DNA of 64,000 nt, from positions 4,633-68,632 of the forward strand of contig NZ_JASLAW010000053.1 of assembly GCF_030147005.1 (NCBI RefSeq), given 5' to 3'. Below are positions 9,742-21,111 of this stretch, one piece after another (position 1 is the stretch's first letter; each line of letters starts with the position of its first letter). This stretch comes from Pseudomonas sp. Lineage in GTDB: Bacteria > Pseudomonadota > Gammaproteobacteria > Pseudomonadales > Pseudomonadaceae. Both the position numbers and the translations under genes were made by a program. The notes beneath the pieces were generated by a model. The model saw only the letters and a list, made by a program, of their open reading frames with translations, was not told where the DNA came from and did not search any database.

Positions 9742-11450
9742 ATGCAATTTTTATCCAACCCACACGGCTGTGAAGGCTGGGCCGGTGAAATGGCCCAGCG
9801 GATTCGCGCGTTTGACTGGTCGACCACCGACCTTGGCCCGATTGATCGCTGGTCCACCAGCCTGGCCTGCACTGTGCAAATGATGCTCGCCTCACCCGTT
9901 CCCATGGTGATGCTGTGGGGGCGGGCGGGTTACATGATCTACAACGACAACTACTCGGTGTTCGCCGGCGGTCGCCATCCGTATTTGCTGGGTGCACCGG
10001 TGGAACTGGGTTGGCCGGAAGTGGCCGATTTCAACCGGCATGTGGTGGACACGTGCCTGGCCGGCGGCACCTTGTCGTTCAACAACAAGGAGCTGGTGTT
10101 GTCGCGCAACGGCAAACCGGAAACCTTGTGGCTGGACCTCTACTACAGCCCCGTGGCAGGTGACAATCAGCAACCGGCCGGGGTGCTGGCGATCGTGGTA
10201 GAAACCACTGAACTGGTGAAGTCCGAGCGGGTGCGTCAGGAGCTGACCCACAATCTGGAGCAGCGCGTGGCGGCCGAAGTGCAGGCGCGTTCCGCTGCCG
10301 AGGAGCAGTTGCGCCAGTCGCAGAAGCTGGAAGCGATTGGCGGCCTGACCGGCGGCGTGGCCCATGACTTCAACAACCTGCTGCAAGTGATCGCCGGTAA
10401 CCTGCACCTGTTGGCTCGGCATGAACCGGACAACGCGCAGGTGCAACGGCGTGTCTCTGCCGCGATTGCGGCGGTGGAACGCGGTGCCACATTGTCCTCG
10501 CAACTGCTCGCGTTTGCCCGGCGTCAACCCTTGTCGCCGGCGGTGTACAACCCGCAACGTATCTACGCCGGCCTCGGTGAACTGCTGCAACGCGCCCTCG
10601 GCGAAACCATTCATATCGACGTGCAGTTGCCGCAGGATTCCTGGTGCATCAACGTCGACCGCAACCAGCTGGAAAACGCGCTGCTCAACCTGGCGATCAA
10701 TGCCCGCGATGCCATGCACGGCGAGGGCGTGATTCGTATCACCGGCGAGAACATCATCCTCAACCCGGCCGAATGCGCAGGCAAAAGCATCAAGCCCGGC
10801 GAGTACGTGCGCCTGGCGGTCACCGACACCGGCGTTGGCATGCCGTCGACTGTGCTCAAGCGTGCGTTCGAACCCTTCTTCACCACCAAGCGCGAAGGGC
10901 AGGGCACGGGCCTGGGGCTGAGCATGGTGTTTGGCTTCGTCCGCCAAAGCGGCGGGCATGTCGACATCTGGAGCGAGGAGAACAAAGGCTCGGTGGTGCA
11001 GATGTATTTCCCGCGTAGCCTGGAACCGGAACATCTCGAACTGGACAGCGACGAGCAGTACCCCGGCACCGGCCAGGAAACCATTCTGGTGGTGGAGGAC
11101 AATGAAGGCGTGCGCCTGACCGTGGTGGAATTGCTGCAACAGTCGGGCTACACGGTGCAGACGGCGGAGGACGGCGACCAAGCCATGGCCAAACTGCAGT
11201 CCGGCCTGCAACCGGAATTGATTTTTACCGATGTGGTGATGCCCGGCCGCATCAAGAGCATCGACCTGGCCAACTGGGCGCGTGAGCAGGTGCCGCCGAT
11301 CCCGGTGCTGTTCACCTCCGGCCACACCCGCGACATTCTTTCTTCCAATCATCTGCTGAGCGCCGATATTCACCTGCTGAGCAAACCCTACAGCCCCGAC
11401 GCCCTGACGCAACGGGTGCGCAGCGTGCTCACCGCCAGACAAGGTTGTTC

Positions 11451-11454
<4 letters not shown>
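9742..11454 (+). CDS. Hybrid sensor histidine kinase with C-terminal receiver
   Basis: A 570-residue cytoplasmic hybrid kinase with no membrane segment. A PAS-like sensory domain (about 20-150, TVQMMLASPVPMVMLWG) is followed by a short coiled coil and the HisKA box GGVAHDFNNLLQ with phospho-acceptor H208. The HATPase domain has ENALLNLAINARDAM, DTGVGMP and GTGLGLSM. The receiver domain (ILVVEDNEG) has D497 in FTDVVMPG and the conserved lysine in LSKPYSPDAL. The HDFNNLL type is common among Pseudomonas kinases linked to stress or light signals. The stop overlaps the start of the uvrA2-like gene, so the two are probably translationally coupled. Confidence 0.88.
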
Positions 11455-13970
<2,516 letters not shown>

Positions 13971-14059
13971 CTTGCGTGCCTGGCCCACCCACTCGGCGCT
14001 CGACAGCTTCCCCATTTGAACTAACTTGATTGACGAGCCTTCTCACTCGGTACTCAAGC

Positions 14060-14404
14060 ATGCGCACCTTATGGACGCGGTATCTGGCGTTGCTGGAAAA
14101 CGACCTGAGCACACAGATTTTCGACAACGTGAAAAACCTGCTGGTGTGCGCACTGTTGTTCGCGGCTGGAACCAATACGCTGGTGGGCCAGCGAGCGTTG
14201 TTCATTGGCGTATTCGCATCCAACGTCGCCGGCTGGGGGCTGATTGTGCTGTCGACCTTGTTGATGCTGTTGAACGTCAGCGACGGCATTCGCCGCCTGG
14301 CCAAGTTGCGTTATCACGTGGCGCTGCAACTGTTGCTGGTCCTGATGTACCTGGTGGTCGCCGAGCGGGTGGTAGAGATTGTGTGGGGCTTTCGCGCCCA
14401 GTGA
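14060..14404 (+). CDS. Small inner-membrane protein of unknown function
   Basis: A 114-residue protein with three hydrophobic segments: LLVCALLFAAGTNTLVG, ALFIGVFASNVAGWGLIVLS and LQLLLVLMYLVVAERVVEIV. The N-terminus is mixed and charged and probably cytoplasmic. I recognise no family. It sits 54 bases upstream of the glutaminase gene in the same direction and may share its transcript. The ATG at 14060 is chosen; a longer in-frame form from 14030 has no better ribosome-binding site. Confidence 0.65.
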   Translation: MRTLWTRYLALLENDLSTQIFDNVKNLLVCALLFAAGTNTLVGQRALFIGVFASNVAGWGLIVLSTLLMLLNVSDGIRRLAKLRYHVALQLLLVLMYLVVAERVVEIVWGFRAQ

Positions 14405-14458
14405 CGTATTCTGCGCGGCTCGTTCACCACCGATCCAAAGAAGATGACAGGACAAGAC

Positions 14459-15367
14459 ATGCAGGCGCTGTTGGAGTCGATCCTTGACGAAGTGCGCCCT
14501 CTGATCGGCCTCGGCAAAGTCGCCGACTACATCCCCGCCCTGGCCGACGTGCCCGCCAACCAACTGGGCATTGCGGTATACGGCAACGATGGCGCGGCCT
14601 ACTGCGCCGGCGATGCCGATACGCTGTTCTCGGTGCAGAGCATCTCCAAGGTGTTCAGCCTGGTGCAGGCCATCGACCACGGCGGCGAAAGCATCTGGGA
14701 ACGCCTGGGCCACGAGCCTTCGGGGCAACCGTTCAACTCCATGGTGCAACTGGAATTCGAACGCGGCCGGCCGCGCAATCCTTTTATCAACGCCGGCGCG
14801 CTGGTGATCTGCGACATCAACCAATCGCGCTTCGCCGTGCCGATCCTGTCGATGCGCGATTTCGTGCGACGCCTGTCGGGCAACCCGCAGATCCTGGTCA
14901 ACAGCGTCGTCGCCGACTCCGAAGCGCAGCACGGCGCGCGCAACGCGGCCATGGCCTACCTGATGAAATCCTTCGGCAACTTCCACAACGATGTGGACGC
15001 GGTGCTGCACAGTTACTTCAACTACTGCGCGCTGCAAATGAGCTGCCTGGACCTGGCCAGGGCATTCAGCTTCCTGGCCAACGAAGGCGTGAGTGCCCAC
15101 AGCGGCGAGCAGATCCTGACCCCGCGCCAGACCAAACAGGTGAACTCAATCATGGCCACCAGCGGGCTGTATGACGAGGCGGGCAATTTTGCTTATCGAG
15201 TGGGGTTGCCGGGCAAGAGCGGAGTAGGCGGCGGGATCGTCGCGGTAGTGCCGGGGCAGTTTACCGTGTGCGTATGGTCGCCGGAATTGAACGCGGCGGG
15301 GAACTCGCTGGCGGGGATGAAGGCGCTGGAATTGTTGAGTGAGCGGATTGGGTGGTCGGTGTTTTGA
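14459..15367 (+). CDS. glsA: Glutaminase
   Basis: A 302-residue glutaminase of the bacterial/kidney type that hydrolyses L-glutamine to glutamate and ammonia in the cytoplasm. It aligns from the start with known family members ([20 protein letters not shown]). The active-site serine lies in [11 protein letters not shown] (S-x-x-K), and NAGALVICD and the C-terminal [12 protein letters not shown] block are conserved. The ATG at 14459 has AGGA seven bases upstream and gives the usual length; an in-frame ATG at 14444 has no spaced ribosome-binding site. Confidence 0.93.
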   Translation: MQALLESILDEVRPLIGLGKVADYIPALADVPANQLGIAVYGNDGAAYCAGDADTLFSVQSISKVFSLVQAIDHGGESIWERLGHEPSGQPFNSMVQLEFERGRPRNPFINAGALVICDINQSRFAVPILSMRDFVRRLSGNPQILVNSVVADSEAQHGARNAAMAYLMKSFGNFHNDVDAVLHSYFNYCALQMSCLDLARAFSFLANEGVSAHSGEQILTPRQTKQVNSIMATSGLYDEAGNFAYRVGLPGKSGVGGGIVAVVPGQFTVCVWSPELNAAGNSLAGMKALELLSERIGWSVF

Positions 15368-15383
15368 GTGTGTAACCGGTTTT

Positions 15384-15497
15384 GATCGTTCCCGTGCAGA
15401 GTGAACTGACCCCACAAAGTTGGACAATCTATGCCTGAGCGGCCTGAGTAAGGTTGTGTCCAACCTTTGGGGGGCAGTTCAGAGCGTGGGAACGATC
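15384..15497. repeat. Extragenic palindrome interrupted by a miniature element
   Basis: GATCGTTCCC at 15384-15393 and its inverse GGGAACGATC at 15488-15497 are the outer arms of an extragenic palindrome of a type that recurs in P. fluorescens genomes. Normally the arms lie close together as one hairpin. Here they are held apart by the 80-bp element at 15402-15481; removing it and one GAG copy restores a compact hairpin. Confidence 0.7.
15402..15481. mobile_element. 80-bp MITE-like remnant with IS3-type ends
   Basis: The left end TGAACTGACCCC...TTGGACA (15402-15426) and the right end TGTCCAACC...GGGCAGTTCA (15457-15481) are 25-bp inverted repeats matching at 21 of 25 positions. They begin TG and end CA, as in IS3-family elements. 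A 3-bp direct repeat GAG flanks it (15399-15401 and 15482-15484), as expected for target duplication. Only 30 bases lie between the repeats, so it is a non-autonomous remnant or miniature element moved by a transposase encoded elsewhere. Confidence 0.8.
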
Positions 15498-15501
15498 GGG
15501 C

Positions 15502-15681
15502 TCAAGTGCCTGGATGGGCTTCGTCCAGTACCTTCCCCGCCAACAGTTGTACGCCTTCGAGCATGCGACAGATGCCGAGTGCGACATTACGTTGAGCGCC
15601 ATCGACTTCGAAGGCCAGGTGAGCGGCAATATCAATGATGGAGGCAGGCAGTACAGTGAAGAGTTTGCTTCGCGGGTTCAT
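15502..15681 (-). CDS. Small protein resembling the DUF3077/DUF6124 group
   Basis: A 59-residue frame starting at an ATG with AAAGGA seven bases upstream. The sequence MNPRSKLFTVLPA followed by AHLAFEVDGAQRNVALGI and GVQLLAGKVLDE resembles the ends of small Pseudomonas proteins of the DUF3077/DUF6124 group (about 90-120 residues). The central helix of those proteins seems to be missing. It may be an internally deleted copy. Its stop lies 20 bases from the MITE remnant. Function is unknown in the whole group. Confidence 0.45.
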   Translation of the reverse strand: MNPRSKLFTVLPASIIDIAAHLAFEVDGAQRNVALGICRMLEGVQLLAGKVLDEAHPGT

Positions 15682-15881
15682 GCACGAGTCCTTTCGCACA
15701 GGGTGAGTGGCTGAGCCTGTCGATGATTAAATTCTGGTGAGGTTAACGCAATATGCGCGGTCAATAACCTGTGAGAACTGACAGTTGCGCACTCGAAAGT
15801 TTGCGGGTTAACGTCCTGTTAACAGCCCGGAGCAGGATGTCACGGGCCTTAAGCGGTTGCACTTTTCAGGGAAGAACAATT

Positions 15882-17132
15882 ATGAATTCGTCAGTTATAC
15901 GAGTTGCAATTTCCATTGCTGTTGTGACTGGTGCGTCGAGTTTGACCGTGCGCGCAGCAAATTATGTAAACCTGGCGCCCGCTGTGGGTGCTCAATGCAT
16001 GGCTCTCGCGGTAAATGATTCAGGCACAGCAGTGGGTAACTGCTCACTCGGCAGTGCTTCGGCCGTGGCTCAATCCTTCGTTGCCAATGTCAACGGTTCA
16101 ACCGCACAGCAAGGGTTATCAGCGCTCGCTCCTGGGCAAATCTGCACAGCAATGGGAGTTGCCAACAGTGGGACGATTTCCGGTCAATGCTTGGATGAGA
16201 ACAACGTCAACTTTGCGGTGTCCTGGCAGGCAGCCACACCAACGGCCGCTCCGAAGCGACTCAGCCCACTTCCTTCCACGATACTTAATCCGCTCTTGCG
16301 GCCCGCAGATGTCTCAACAACGCCTACCGCAATGAATGAAAGAGGCGGGATTGTCGGCTCCAGTTTCAGCGCTCAAGGCCGAGGTACCGTGGTGATTTAT
16401 GCTGCGACGGGCAATGGCACTGCCCAGAGGGTCTCCGACTTTGGAGACGACTGTGTTGCCAACTCGGTCAATTACACGCTGATCAACACCTACCCGAGCA
16501 TAGCTATGAACTGCCCGAACAGTGCAGGTACGCTCAGCGGAACAATCGCCATACGTGGTAGTACTGGGTATACGAAACAGACGTTGCAGATACCGCCTGA
16601 AGCAAGTCTATGTACAGTCAAAGCCATCAACGACCAATCTCAAGTGCTGGGTACCTGTCTTTTTCCGAACTCCAGCACCAACGTACCCAAGACGGCCTTT
16701 TGGCCCTCCCCAACCAGCGCACCGCAGCTGTTGACCCTGCCGCAAAATGCCGCTAACTGGGCGATGGACCTCAACAACGCAGGCAAGGTTCTAGCTGCCA
16801 GGGGCGACAGCAGTGGCATCAGCCAGTCACTCTATTGGGACCCCGCTACTGGGAGTTTCGGTGTTCGGCCGATCGTCCCTCCTGTTGATGCCGTAACGAC
16901 TCTCGCTGTGGAGCTTGCGGACGATAATACGGTCGTGCTTAACAGTACCAATGGTGATCAGTATGCAACAGGTTGTACTTGGCATCCTGAGAGGTCCATG
17001 CAGTGTTTGACTCCCATCGGTCTCGGGAAAAAGAACAACCTCTTGGCTATTTCGCAAAGTGGTGGTTATGCAGTTGGTGTCAGTAACGACGTCGAACAGA
17101 ACGACAATGCGGTGGCAGTGGTACTGCCTTGA
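15882..17132 (+). CDS. Exported protein with HAF-like repeats
   Basis: A 416-residue protein with a signal peptide (RVAISIAVVTGASSLTVRAA). The mature part repeats a pattern of an NDSG/NDQS/NNAG turn, a V(V/L)G strand and a trailing FW/YW strand: AVNDSGTAVGNC, AINDQSQVLGTC, DLNNAGKVLAAR, AISQSGGYAVGV. This resembles the HAF extracellular repeats and suggests a beta-propeller-like secreted protein. Codon use and base composition are more AT-rich than the neighbours, which points to transfer. The ATG at 15882 directly precedes the signal peptide. Function unknown; the next small gene is probably co-transcribed. Confidence 0.7.
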   Translation: MNSSVIRVAISIAVVTGASSLTVRAANYVNLAPAVGAQCMALAVNDSGTAVGNCSLGSASAVAQSFVANVNGSTAQQGLSALAPGQICTAMGVANSGTISGQCLDENNVNFAVSWQAATPTAAPKRLSPLPSTILNPLLRPADVSTTPTAMNERGGIVGSSFSAQGRGTVVIYAATGNGTAQRVSDFGDDCVANSVNYTLINTYPSIAMNCPNSAGTLSGTIAIRGSTGYTKQTLQIPPEASLCTVKAINDQSQVLGTCLFPNSSTNVPKTAFWPSPTSAPQLLTLPQNAANWAMDLNNAGKVLAARGDSSGISQSLYWDPATGSFGVRPIVPPVDAVTTLAVELADDNTVVLNSTNGDQYATGCTWHPERSMQCLTPIGLGKKNNLLAISQSGGYAVGVSNDVEQNDNAVAVVLP

Positions 17133-17162
17133 CTTTCAGTTAACTGGCAAAAGGAGAACACC

Positions 17163-17456
17163 ATGAAACTTAACGCCACCGCGAGCCTGCTGATCAGTTC
17201 CTTGTTCGTGGCTGCAATTCTGCATTCCGCTCAGGCTTACAGCGGTTTCAACAGGAAATATGAGGGTGGTGGGGGCGTACTGTCATCCGAAGACGGATCC
17301 CCAGTCGCTCAGTGGGCGCATGAAGTTTTCGGCCGTAAAAAGATCTATCCCCCGGTGCAAGGTACCTCCGTCAAAGAGGCTAATGCGCCTGGTGTCTATT
17401 CTTGTGATGGGTGGGGAAATCGTAGGGTGAATAGATTCCAGTGGGAGAAGTGTTGA
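17163..17456 (+). CDS. Small exported protein of unknown function
   Basis: A 97-residue protein with a clear signal peptide (LLISSLFVAAILHSAQA, cleavage likely before YSGF). The mature part is about 70 residues, glycine-rich at the start (KYEGGGG), with two cysteines near the C-terminus (YSCDGW and WEKC) that could form a disulfide. It begins 30 bases after the HAF-like gene, has AGGAG upstream, and is followed by a strong terminator. The two probably form an operon. No family recognised. Confidence 0.6.
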   Translation: MKLNATASLLISSLFVAAILHSAQAYSGFNRKYEGGGGVLSSEDGSPVAQWAHEVFGRKKIYPPVQGTSVKEANAPGVYSCDGWGNRRVNRFQWEKC

Positions 17457-17493
17457 GGCTGTAGGGTCATGACTTCGCCATGAACGCTCAGCC

Positions 17494-17525
17494 AAAAAAA
17501 TGCGCCCCTGAGGGCGCATTTTTTT
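17494..17525. terminator. Bidirectional intrinsic terminator
   Basis: A perfect 14-bp stem (AAAAAAATGCGCCC with GGGCGCATTTTTTT) around a four-base loop, with an A-run on one side and a T-run on the other. It can end transcription from the small exported gene on the plus strand and from the polyamine genes arriving on the minus strand. Confidence 0.9.
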
Positions 17526-17545
17526 GTTCGGTCAGCTATCGCCTG

Positions 17546-18790
17546 TCAGGCAATCGCATCCCAAGCCCGATCACCTTTCTCGTCTTTGATTCGAGTTGGC
17601 AACCCCATCACATCCAGCGCTTTGAGGAACGGCTCAGCCGGCAGTTCCTCGACGTTGGCCATGTGCTTCACATCCCACTCGCCACGTGCCACCAGCAGCG
17701 CAGCGGCCACCGGAGGAACGCCCGCGGTGTAGGAGATGCCCTGGCTGTCGGTCTCGGCGAAGGCGTCTTCGTGATCGGCCACGTTGTAGATGAACATTTC
17801 GTGCGGCTGGCCGTCCCTGGTGCCTTTGACCAGGTCACCGATGCAGGTCTTGCCGGTGTAGCCCGGAGCGAGCGATGACGGGTCGGGCAGTACGGCCTTG
17901 ACCACTTTCAACGGCACCACTTCCAGGCCTTCGGCGGTTTTGACCGGCTGTTCGGAGAGCAGGCCGAGGTTTTTCAGCACGGTGAACACGTTGATGTAGT
18001 GTTCGCCGAAGCTCATCCAGAAACGCACGTTGGGCACGTCGAGGTTTTTCGACAGCGAGTGCACTTCATCGTGGCCGGTAAGGTAGAGGTTCTGCGAGCC
18101 GACTACCGGCAGGTCGTCGGTGCGTTTGACTTCGAACATGGTGTTGCTGGTCCACTGGCTGTTCTGCCAGCTCCACACCTGCCCGGTGAACTCGCGGAAG
18201 TTGATTTCCGGGTCGAAATTGGTGGCGAAGTATTTGCCATGGGAGCCGGCATTGACGTCGAGAATGTCGATCGAATCAATGCGGTCGAAATGCTGTTGCT
18301 GCGCCAGCGCGGCGTATGCGTTGACGACACCCGGGTCGAAGCCCACGCCTAGGATGGCGGTGATGTTCTTCTGTTTGCATTCTTCCAGGTGGTTCCATTC
18401 GTAATTGCCGTACCACGGCGGGGTCTCGCAGACCTTGCCCGGCTCTTCGTGGATGGCGGTGTCGAGGTAAGCCACGCCCGTATCGATGCAGGCACGCAGC
18501 ACCGACATGTTGAGAAACGCGGAACCCACGTTGATGACGATCTGCGATTCGGTCTCGCGGATCAGGGCCTTGGTCGCTTCCACGTCCAGGGCGTTCAGCG
18601 CGAAGGCCTGGATGTCGGCGGGAACCTTGAGGCTACCCTTGGCCTTGACGCTGTCGATGATGGCCTGGCATTTGGAGATGTTGCGCGACGCGATAGCAAT
18701 ACGACCGAGTTCGTCGTTGTGCTGCGCGCACTTGTGGGCCACCACCTTGGCGACACCTCCTGCACCAATGATAAGAACGTTCTTTTTCAA
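17546..18790 (-). CDS. Carboxynorspermidine synthase-like dehydrogenase (saccharopine dehydrogenase family)
   Basis: A 414-residue NAD(P)-dependent enzyme. The N-terminal Rossmann motif is VLIIGAGGVAKVVAHK, and GVGFDPGVVNAYAA and GPTW-like positions follow the carboxynorspermidine dehydrogenase pattern. In the alternative polyamine route this enzyme condenses an amine (diaminopropane or putrescine) with aspartate semialdehyde. The start is taken as TTG at 18790 because the Rossmann fold begins at once after it and GGAG lies upstream; an in-frame ATG at 18859 would add 23 unconserved residues overlapping the upstream gene. It follows the decarboxylase gene after 28 bases. Confidence 0.85.
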   Translation of the reverse strand: MKKNVLIIGAGGVAKVVAHKCAQHNDELGRIAIASRNISKCQAIIDSVKAKGSLKVPADIQAFALNALDVEATKALIRETESQIVINVGSAFLNMSVLRACIDTGVAYLDTAIHEEPGKVCETPPWYGNYEWNHLEECKQKNITAILGVGFDPGVVNAYAALAQQQHFDRIDSIDILDVNAGSHGKYFATNFDPEINFREFTGQVWSWQNSQWTSNTMFEVKRTDDLPVVGSQNLYLTGHDEVHSLSKNLDVPNVRFWMSFGEHYINVFTVLKNLGLLSEQPVKTAEGLEVVPLKVVKAVLPDPSSLAPGYTGKTCIGDLVKGTRDGQPHEMFIYNVADHEDAFAETDSQGISYTAGVPPVAAALLVARGEWDVKHMANVEELPAEPFLKALDVMGLPTRIKDEKGDRAWDAIA

Positions 18791-18818
18791 TTGCTTTATT
18801 TCTCCTATATCCGCCAGC

Positions 18819-19916
18819 TTACGAAAGGCTGGACAGGTAGTCGTCGTAACCAAATTCACGAACCACCTCGACTGTACCGTCGAGTTGTTTCACTACGATG
18901 GACGGCATTTTCAGGCCGTTGAACCAATTTTTCTTGACCATGGTGTAGCCTGCGGTGTCGATGAACGACAGCCGATCGCCGATGGCCAGCGGACGATCAA
19001 ATTGATACTCGCCGAAGATGTCCCCGGCCAGGCAGGATTTGCCGCACACCATCACGGTGTGTTCGCCCTCGCTTGGCGCCAGCTTGGCGTTGAGGCGATA
19101 GATCAGCAGGTCCAGCAGGTGAGCTTCGATGGAGCTGTCGACCACGGCCAGGTTTTTGCCGTTGTAGAGGGTGTCGAGCACGGTGACTTCCAGGGAGGCG
19201 CTGTTGGTGATCGCCGCTTCGCCGGGTTCCAGGTACACCTGCACGCCGTACTTCTCGGAGAACGCCTTCAAGCGCGCGCAAAACGCGTCCAACGCATAGC
19301 CTTCACCGGTAAAGTGGATGCCGCCGCCGAGGCTGACCCACTTGACCTTGTGCAGCAGCGCGCCGAAACGTTCTTCAATAGTGCCGAGCATCTTGTCGAA
19401 CAGGCTGAAGTCGCCGTTCTCGCAATTGTTGTGGAACATGAAGCCGGAGATCTGCTCGATCACGCCTTCGATCTTCACCGGGTCCCACTCGCCCAGACGG
19501 CTGAACGGACGCGCCGGGTCGGCCAGCAGGTAATCGGAACTGCTCACCTGCGGGTTGACGCGCAGGCCGCGGGTCTTGCCCTCGGAGCGCTCGGCGAAGC
19601 GTTGCAGCTGGCTGATGGAGTTGAAGATGATCTTGTCGCAGTTATCCAGCATCTCTTCAATTTCATCGTCGGCCCAGGCCACGCTGTAGGCGTGCGCCTC
19701 ACCTTCGAACTTCTGGCGACCGAGCTTCAACTCGTACAGCGACGACGAGGTGGTGCCGTCCATGTATTGCTGCATCAGGTCGAACACCGACCAGGTGGCA
19801 AAGCACTTGAGCGCCAGCAGAGCCTTGGCGCCGGACTGTTCGCGCACGTAGGCAATCTTCTGCATGTTGACCAGAAGCTTCTGTTTGTCGATGAGGTAAT
19901 ACGGCGTTTTGATCAT
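18819..19916 (-). CDS. nspC: Carboxynorspermidine/carboxyspermidine decarboxylase
   Basis: A 365-residue PLP enzyme of the alanine racemase-fold decarboxylases. The N-terminus TPYYLIDKQKLLVNM and the PLP lysine in ALLALKCFATW are typical of NspC. Further conserved segments are GLRVNPQVSSSDY, the HNNCEN motif and SLGGGIHFTGEGY for phosphate binding; the second-subunit cysteine region is MVCGKSCLAGDIFGEY. It decarboxylates carboxynorspermidine or carboxyspermidine, giving norspermidine or spermidine. It is the first gene of a two-gene unit with the dehydrogenase. The ATG at 19916 begins the conserved region. Confidence 0.9.
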   Translation of the reverse strand: MIKTPYYLIDKQKLLVNMQKIAYVREQSGAKALLALKCFATWSVFDLMQQYMDGTTSSSLYELKLGRQKFEGEAHAYSVAWADDEIEEMLDNCDKIIFNSISQLQRFAERSEGKTRGLRVNPQVSSSDYLLADPARPFSRLGEWDPVKIEGVIEQISGFMFHNNCENGDFSLFDKMLGTIEERFGALLHKVKWVSLGGGIHFTGEGYALDAFCARLKAFSEKYGVQVYLEPGEAAITNSASLEVTVLDTLYNGKNLAVVDSSIEAHLLDLLIYRLNAKLAPSEGEHTVMVCGKSCLAGDIFGEYQFDRPLAIGDRLSFIDTAGYTMVKKNWFNGLKMPSIVVKQLDGTVEVVREFGYDDYLSSLS

Positions 19917-20094
19917 TTTTGAGAGCCTGCGGCGGTGCCTGCCAAAAAAGGACACGCATTGTGCCCGCACTTGGAACAGATCGAAAGGTTAGCGGGCGGA
20001 ATTTGCGCGCTTGCGTTTAAGCATAGGCCCTGGGTGTGACGGTCTATCGACAGGGCTCTTGATCCGGCTGGCGCTTATAGCGTCACCCTTATTG

Positions 20095-20574
20095 TCAGTC
20101 AGACGGGGAGGGCGCCGAGCTCTTTCTGAGCGACTTTTCATGGGTCGCGCTGGCATCGTCGATAGCGTGGAAGCCGCAGCATAAATAAAAACGCTGCCCT
20201 TCGAGCGTGTCAGTCGAGAGGCGTACCGTCGAAAATTGCGCAGCAGCTCGCGCCAGCAATTGTTCGACCAACTGCTTGCCTATGCCGCGCCCACGCATTG
20301 CAGGCGTAACGTATAGCCGGCGCAGTCGAGCCATGTTCGGGTCGCCCTGCGGATCGCGAGAAACGCCACCAATGCCCACCAACTGCCCCTTGCAGAAAAC
20401 ACCTAGAAGGCATTCACCATATTGTTCGAATCGGTTGAACTGACTTTCCCATTCGACAATAAGCCGAGTCAGAAACCTGAACCCTTCGGCCATAGCTTGC
20501 GCTTGCAGCACATGGATGTGCTCAGGCAGTTCGTTGAGCTCACGTATCGAAACTTCGTTGATGGCATGGGTCAT
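20095..20574 (-). CDS. GNAT-family N-acetyltransferase
   Basis: A 159-residue acetyltransferase. The acetyl-CoA binding motif A is RRLYVTPAMRGRGIGKQLVEQLL (the R-G-R-G-I-G part), preceded by GIGGVSRD and followed by the tyrosine-containing GQRFYLCCGF. The acceptor is unknown. Its ATG overlaps the TGA of the GFA-family gene by four bases, so the two are co-translated. No sign of secretion. Confidence 0.8.
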   Translation of the reverse strand: MTHAINEVSIRELNELPEHIHVLQAQAMAEGFRFLTRLIVEWESQFNRFEQYGECLLGVFCKGQLVGIGGVSRDPQGDPNMARLRRLYVTPAMRGRGIGKQLVEQLLARAAAQFSTVRLSTDTLEGQRFYLCCGFHAIDDASATHEKSLRKSSAPSPSD

Positions 20575-20954
20575 GGTGATTCACTAGACCAGGCCACTTT
20601 GGATTCAATACAGCTATGCAGTTGCTCAGGAGTACTCAAAGGCGTGTCCAATGTGCCCAGCGCAATCGAAATCCAGTCCGGATAAGCACCATTGGCATCC
20701 GACCAAAACAGTGACGATCCGCACTGCGAACAGAATTGACGGGTGATGCCCGGCGAGGACTCGTAGCTTCGCAGCGCATTTGCGGTCGCGTGGATGTTCA
20801 GCGCTGTCTTGGGCGCGCTGGCGTAGCTGGCGAACGCTGCGCCGTGGCCCTTCTGGCATTTTTTGCAGTGGCAGTGGGTGGCGGCCTTGAGAGGTTTGAA
20901 GACCTCATAGCGAATCGCGCCGCACAGGCAGCTGCCTCGGCTGTTTTTTACCAT
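20571..20954 (-). CDS. GFA-family zinc protein
   Basis: A 127-residue protein of the GFA (glutathione-dependent formaldehyde-activating enzyme / CENP-V) family. Zinc ligands are visible as C9-L-C11, C28-H-C30-K-K-C33 and C75-S-Q-C78, with the typical GSSLFW after the last pair. Many members have no proven activity, so the formaldehyde link is only a family label. It is the first gene of a two-gene unit with the GNAT protein. Confidence 0.85.
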   Translation of the reverse strand: MVKNSRGSCLCGAIRYEVFKPLKAATHCHCKKCQKGHGAAFASYASAPKTALNIHATANALRSYESSPGITRQFCSQCGSSLFWSDANGAYPDWISIALGTLDTPLSTPEQLHSCIESKVAWSSESP

Positions 20955-20994
20955 CTCTGTTCAATCCCAATTGTCGTCGAGCACCAAACCCGTT

Positions 20995-21111
20995 GCGAGG
21001 GAGCTTGCTCCCGCCGGGCTGCGTAACAGCCCCAGCGGCTGCAACCGAGGTGTGGGCCAATATGACCGATTTGTGGCCGCTTCGCGACCCAGCGGGAGCA
21101 AGCTCCCTCGC
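20995..21111. repeat. Inverted extragenic repeat pair upstream of metE
   Basis: GCGAGGGAGCTTGCTCCCGC at 20995-21014 is repeated exactly in inverse orientation at 21092-21111, with 77 bases between. Each arm is itself a short hairpin (GGGAGCttGCTCCC), giving a REP doublet. The same 20-mer occurs at 51066-51085. It lies 120 bases upstream of metE and leaves little room for a long leader or riboswitch there. Confidence 0.85.

Noticed and set aside
14069..15100. 343-codon minus-strand frame opposite glutaminase
   Set aside because: It is an antisense shadow; the glutaminase frame is conserved along its full length.
18486..19922. 478-codon plus-strand open frame over the polyamine genes
   Set aside because: It lies antisense to nspC and the dehydrogenase, which have conserved active-site motifs; no family features in this frame.
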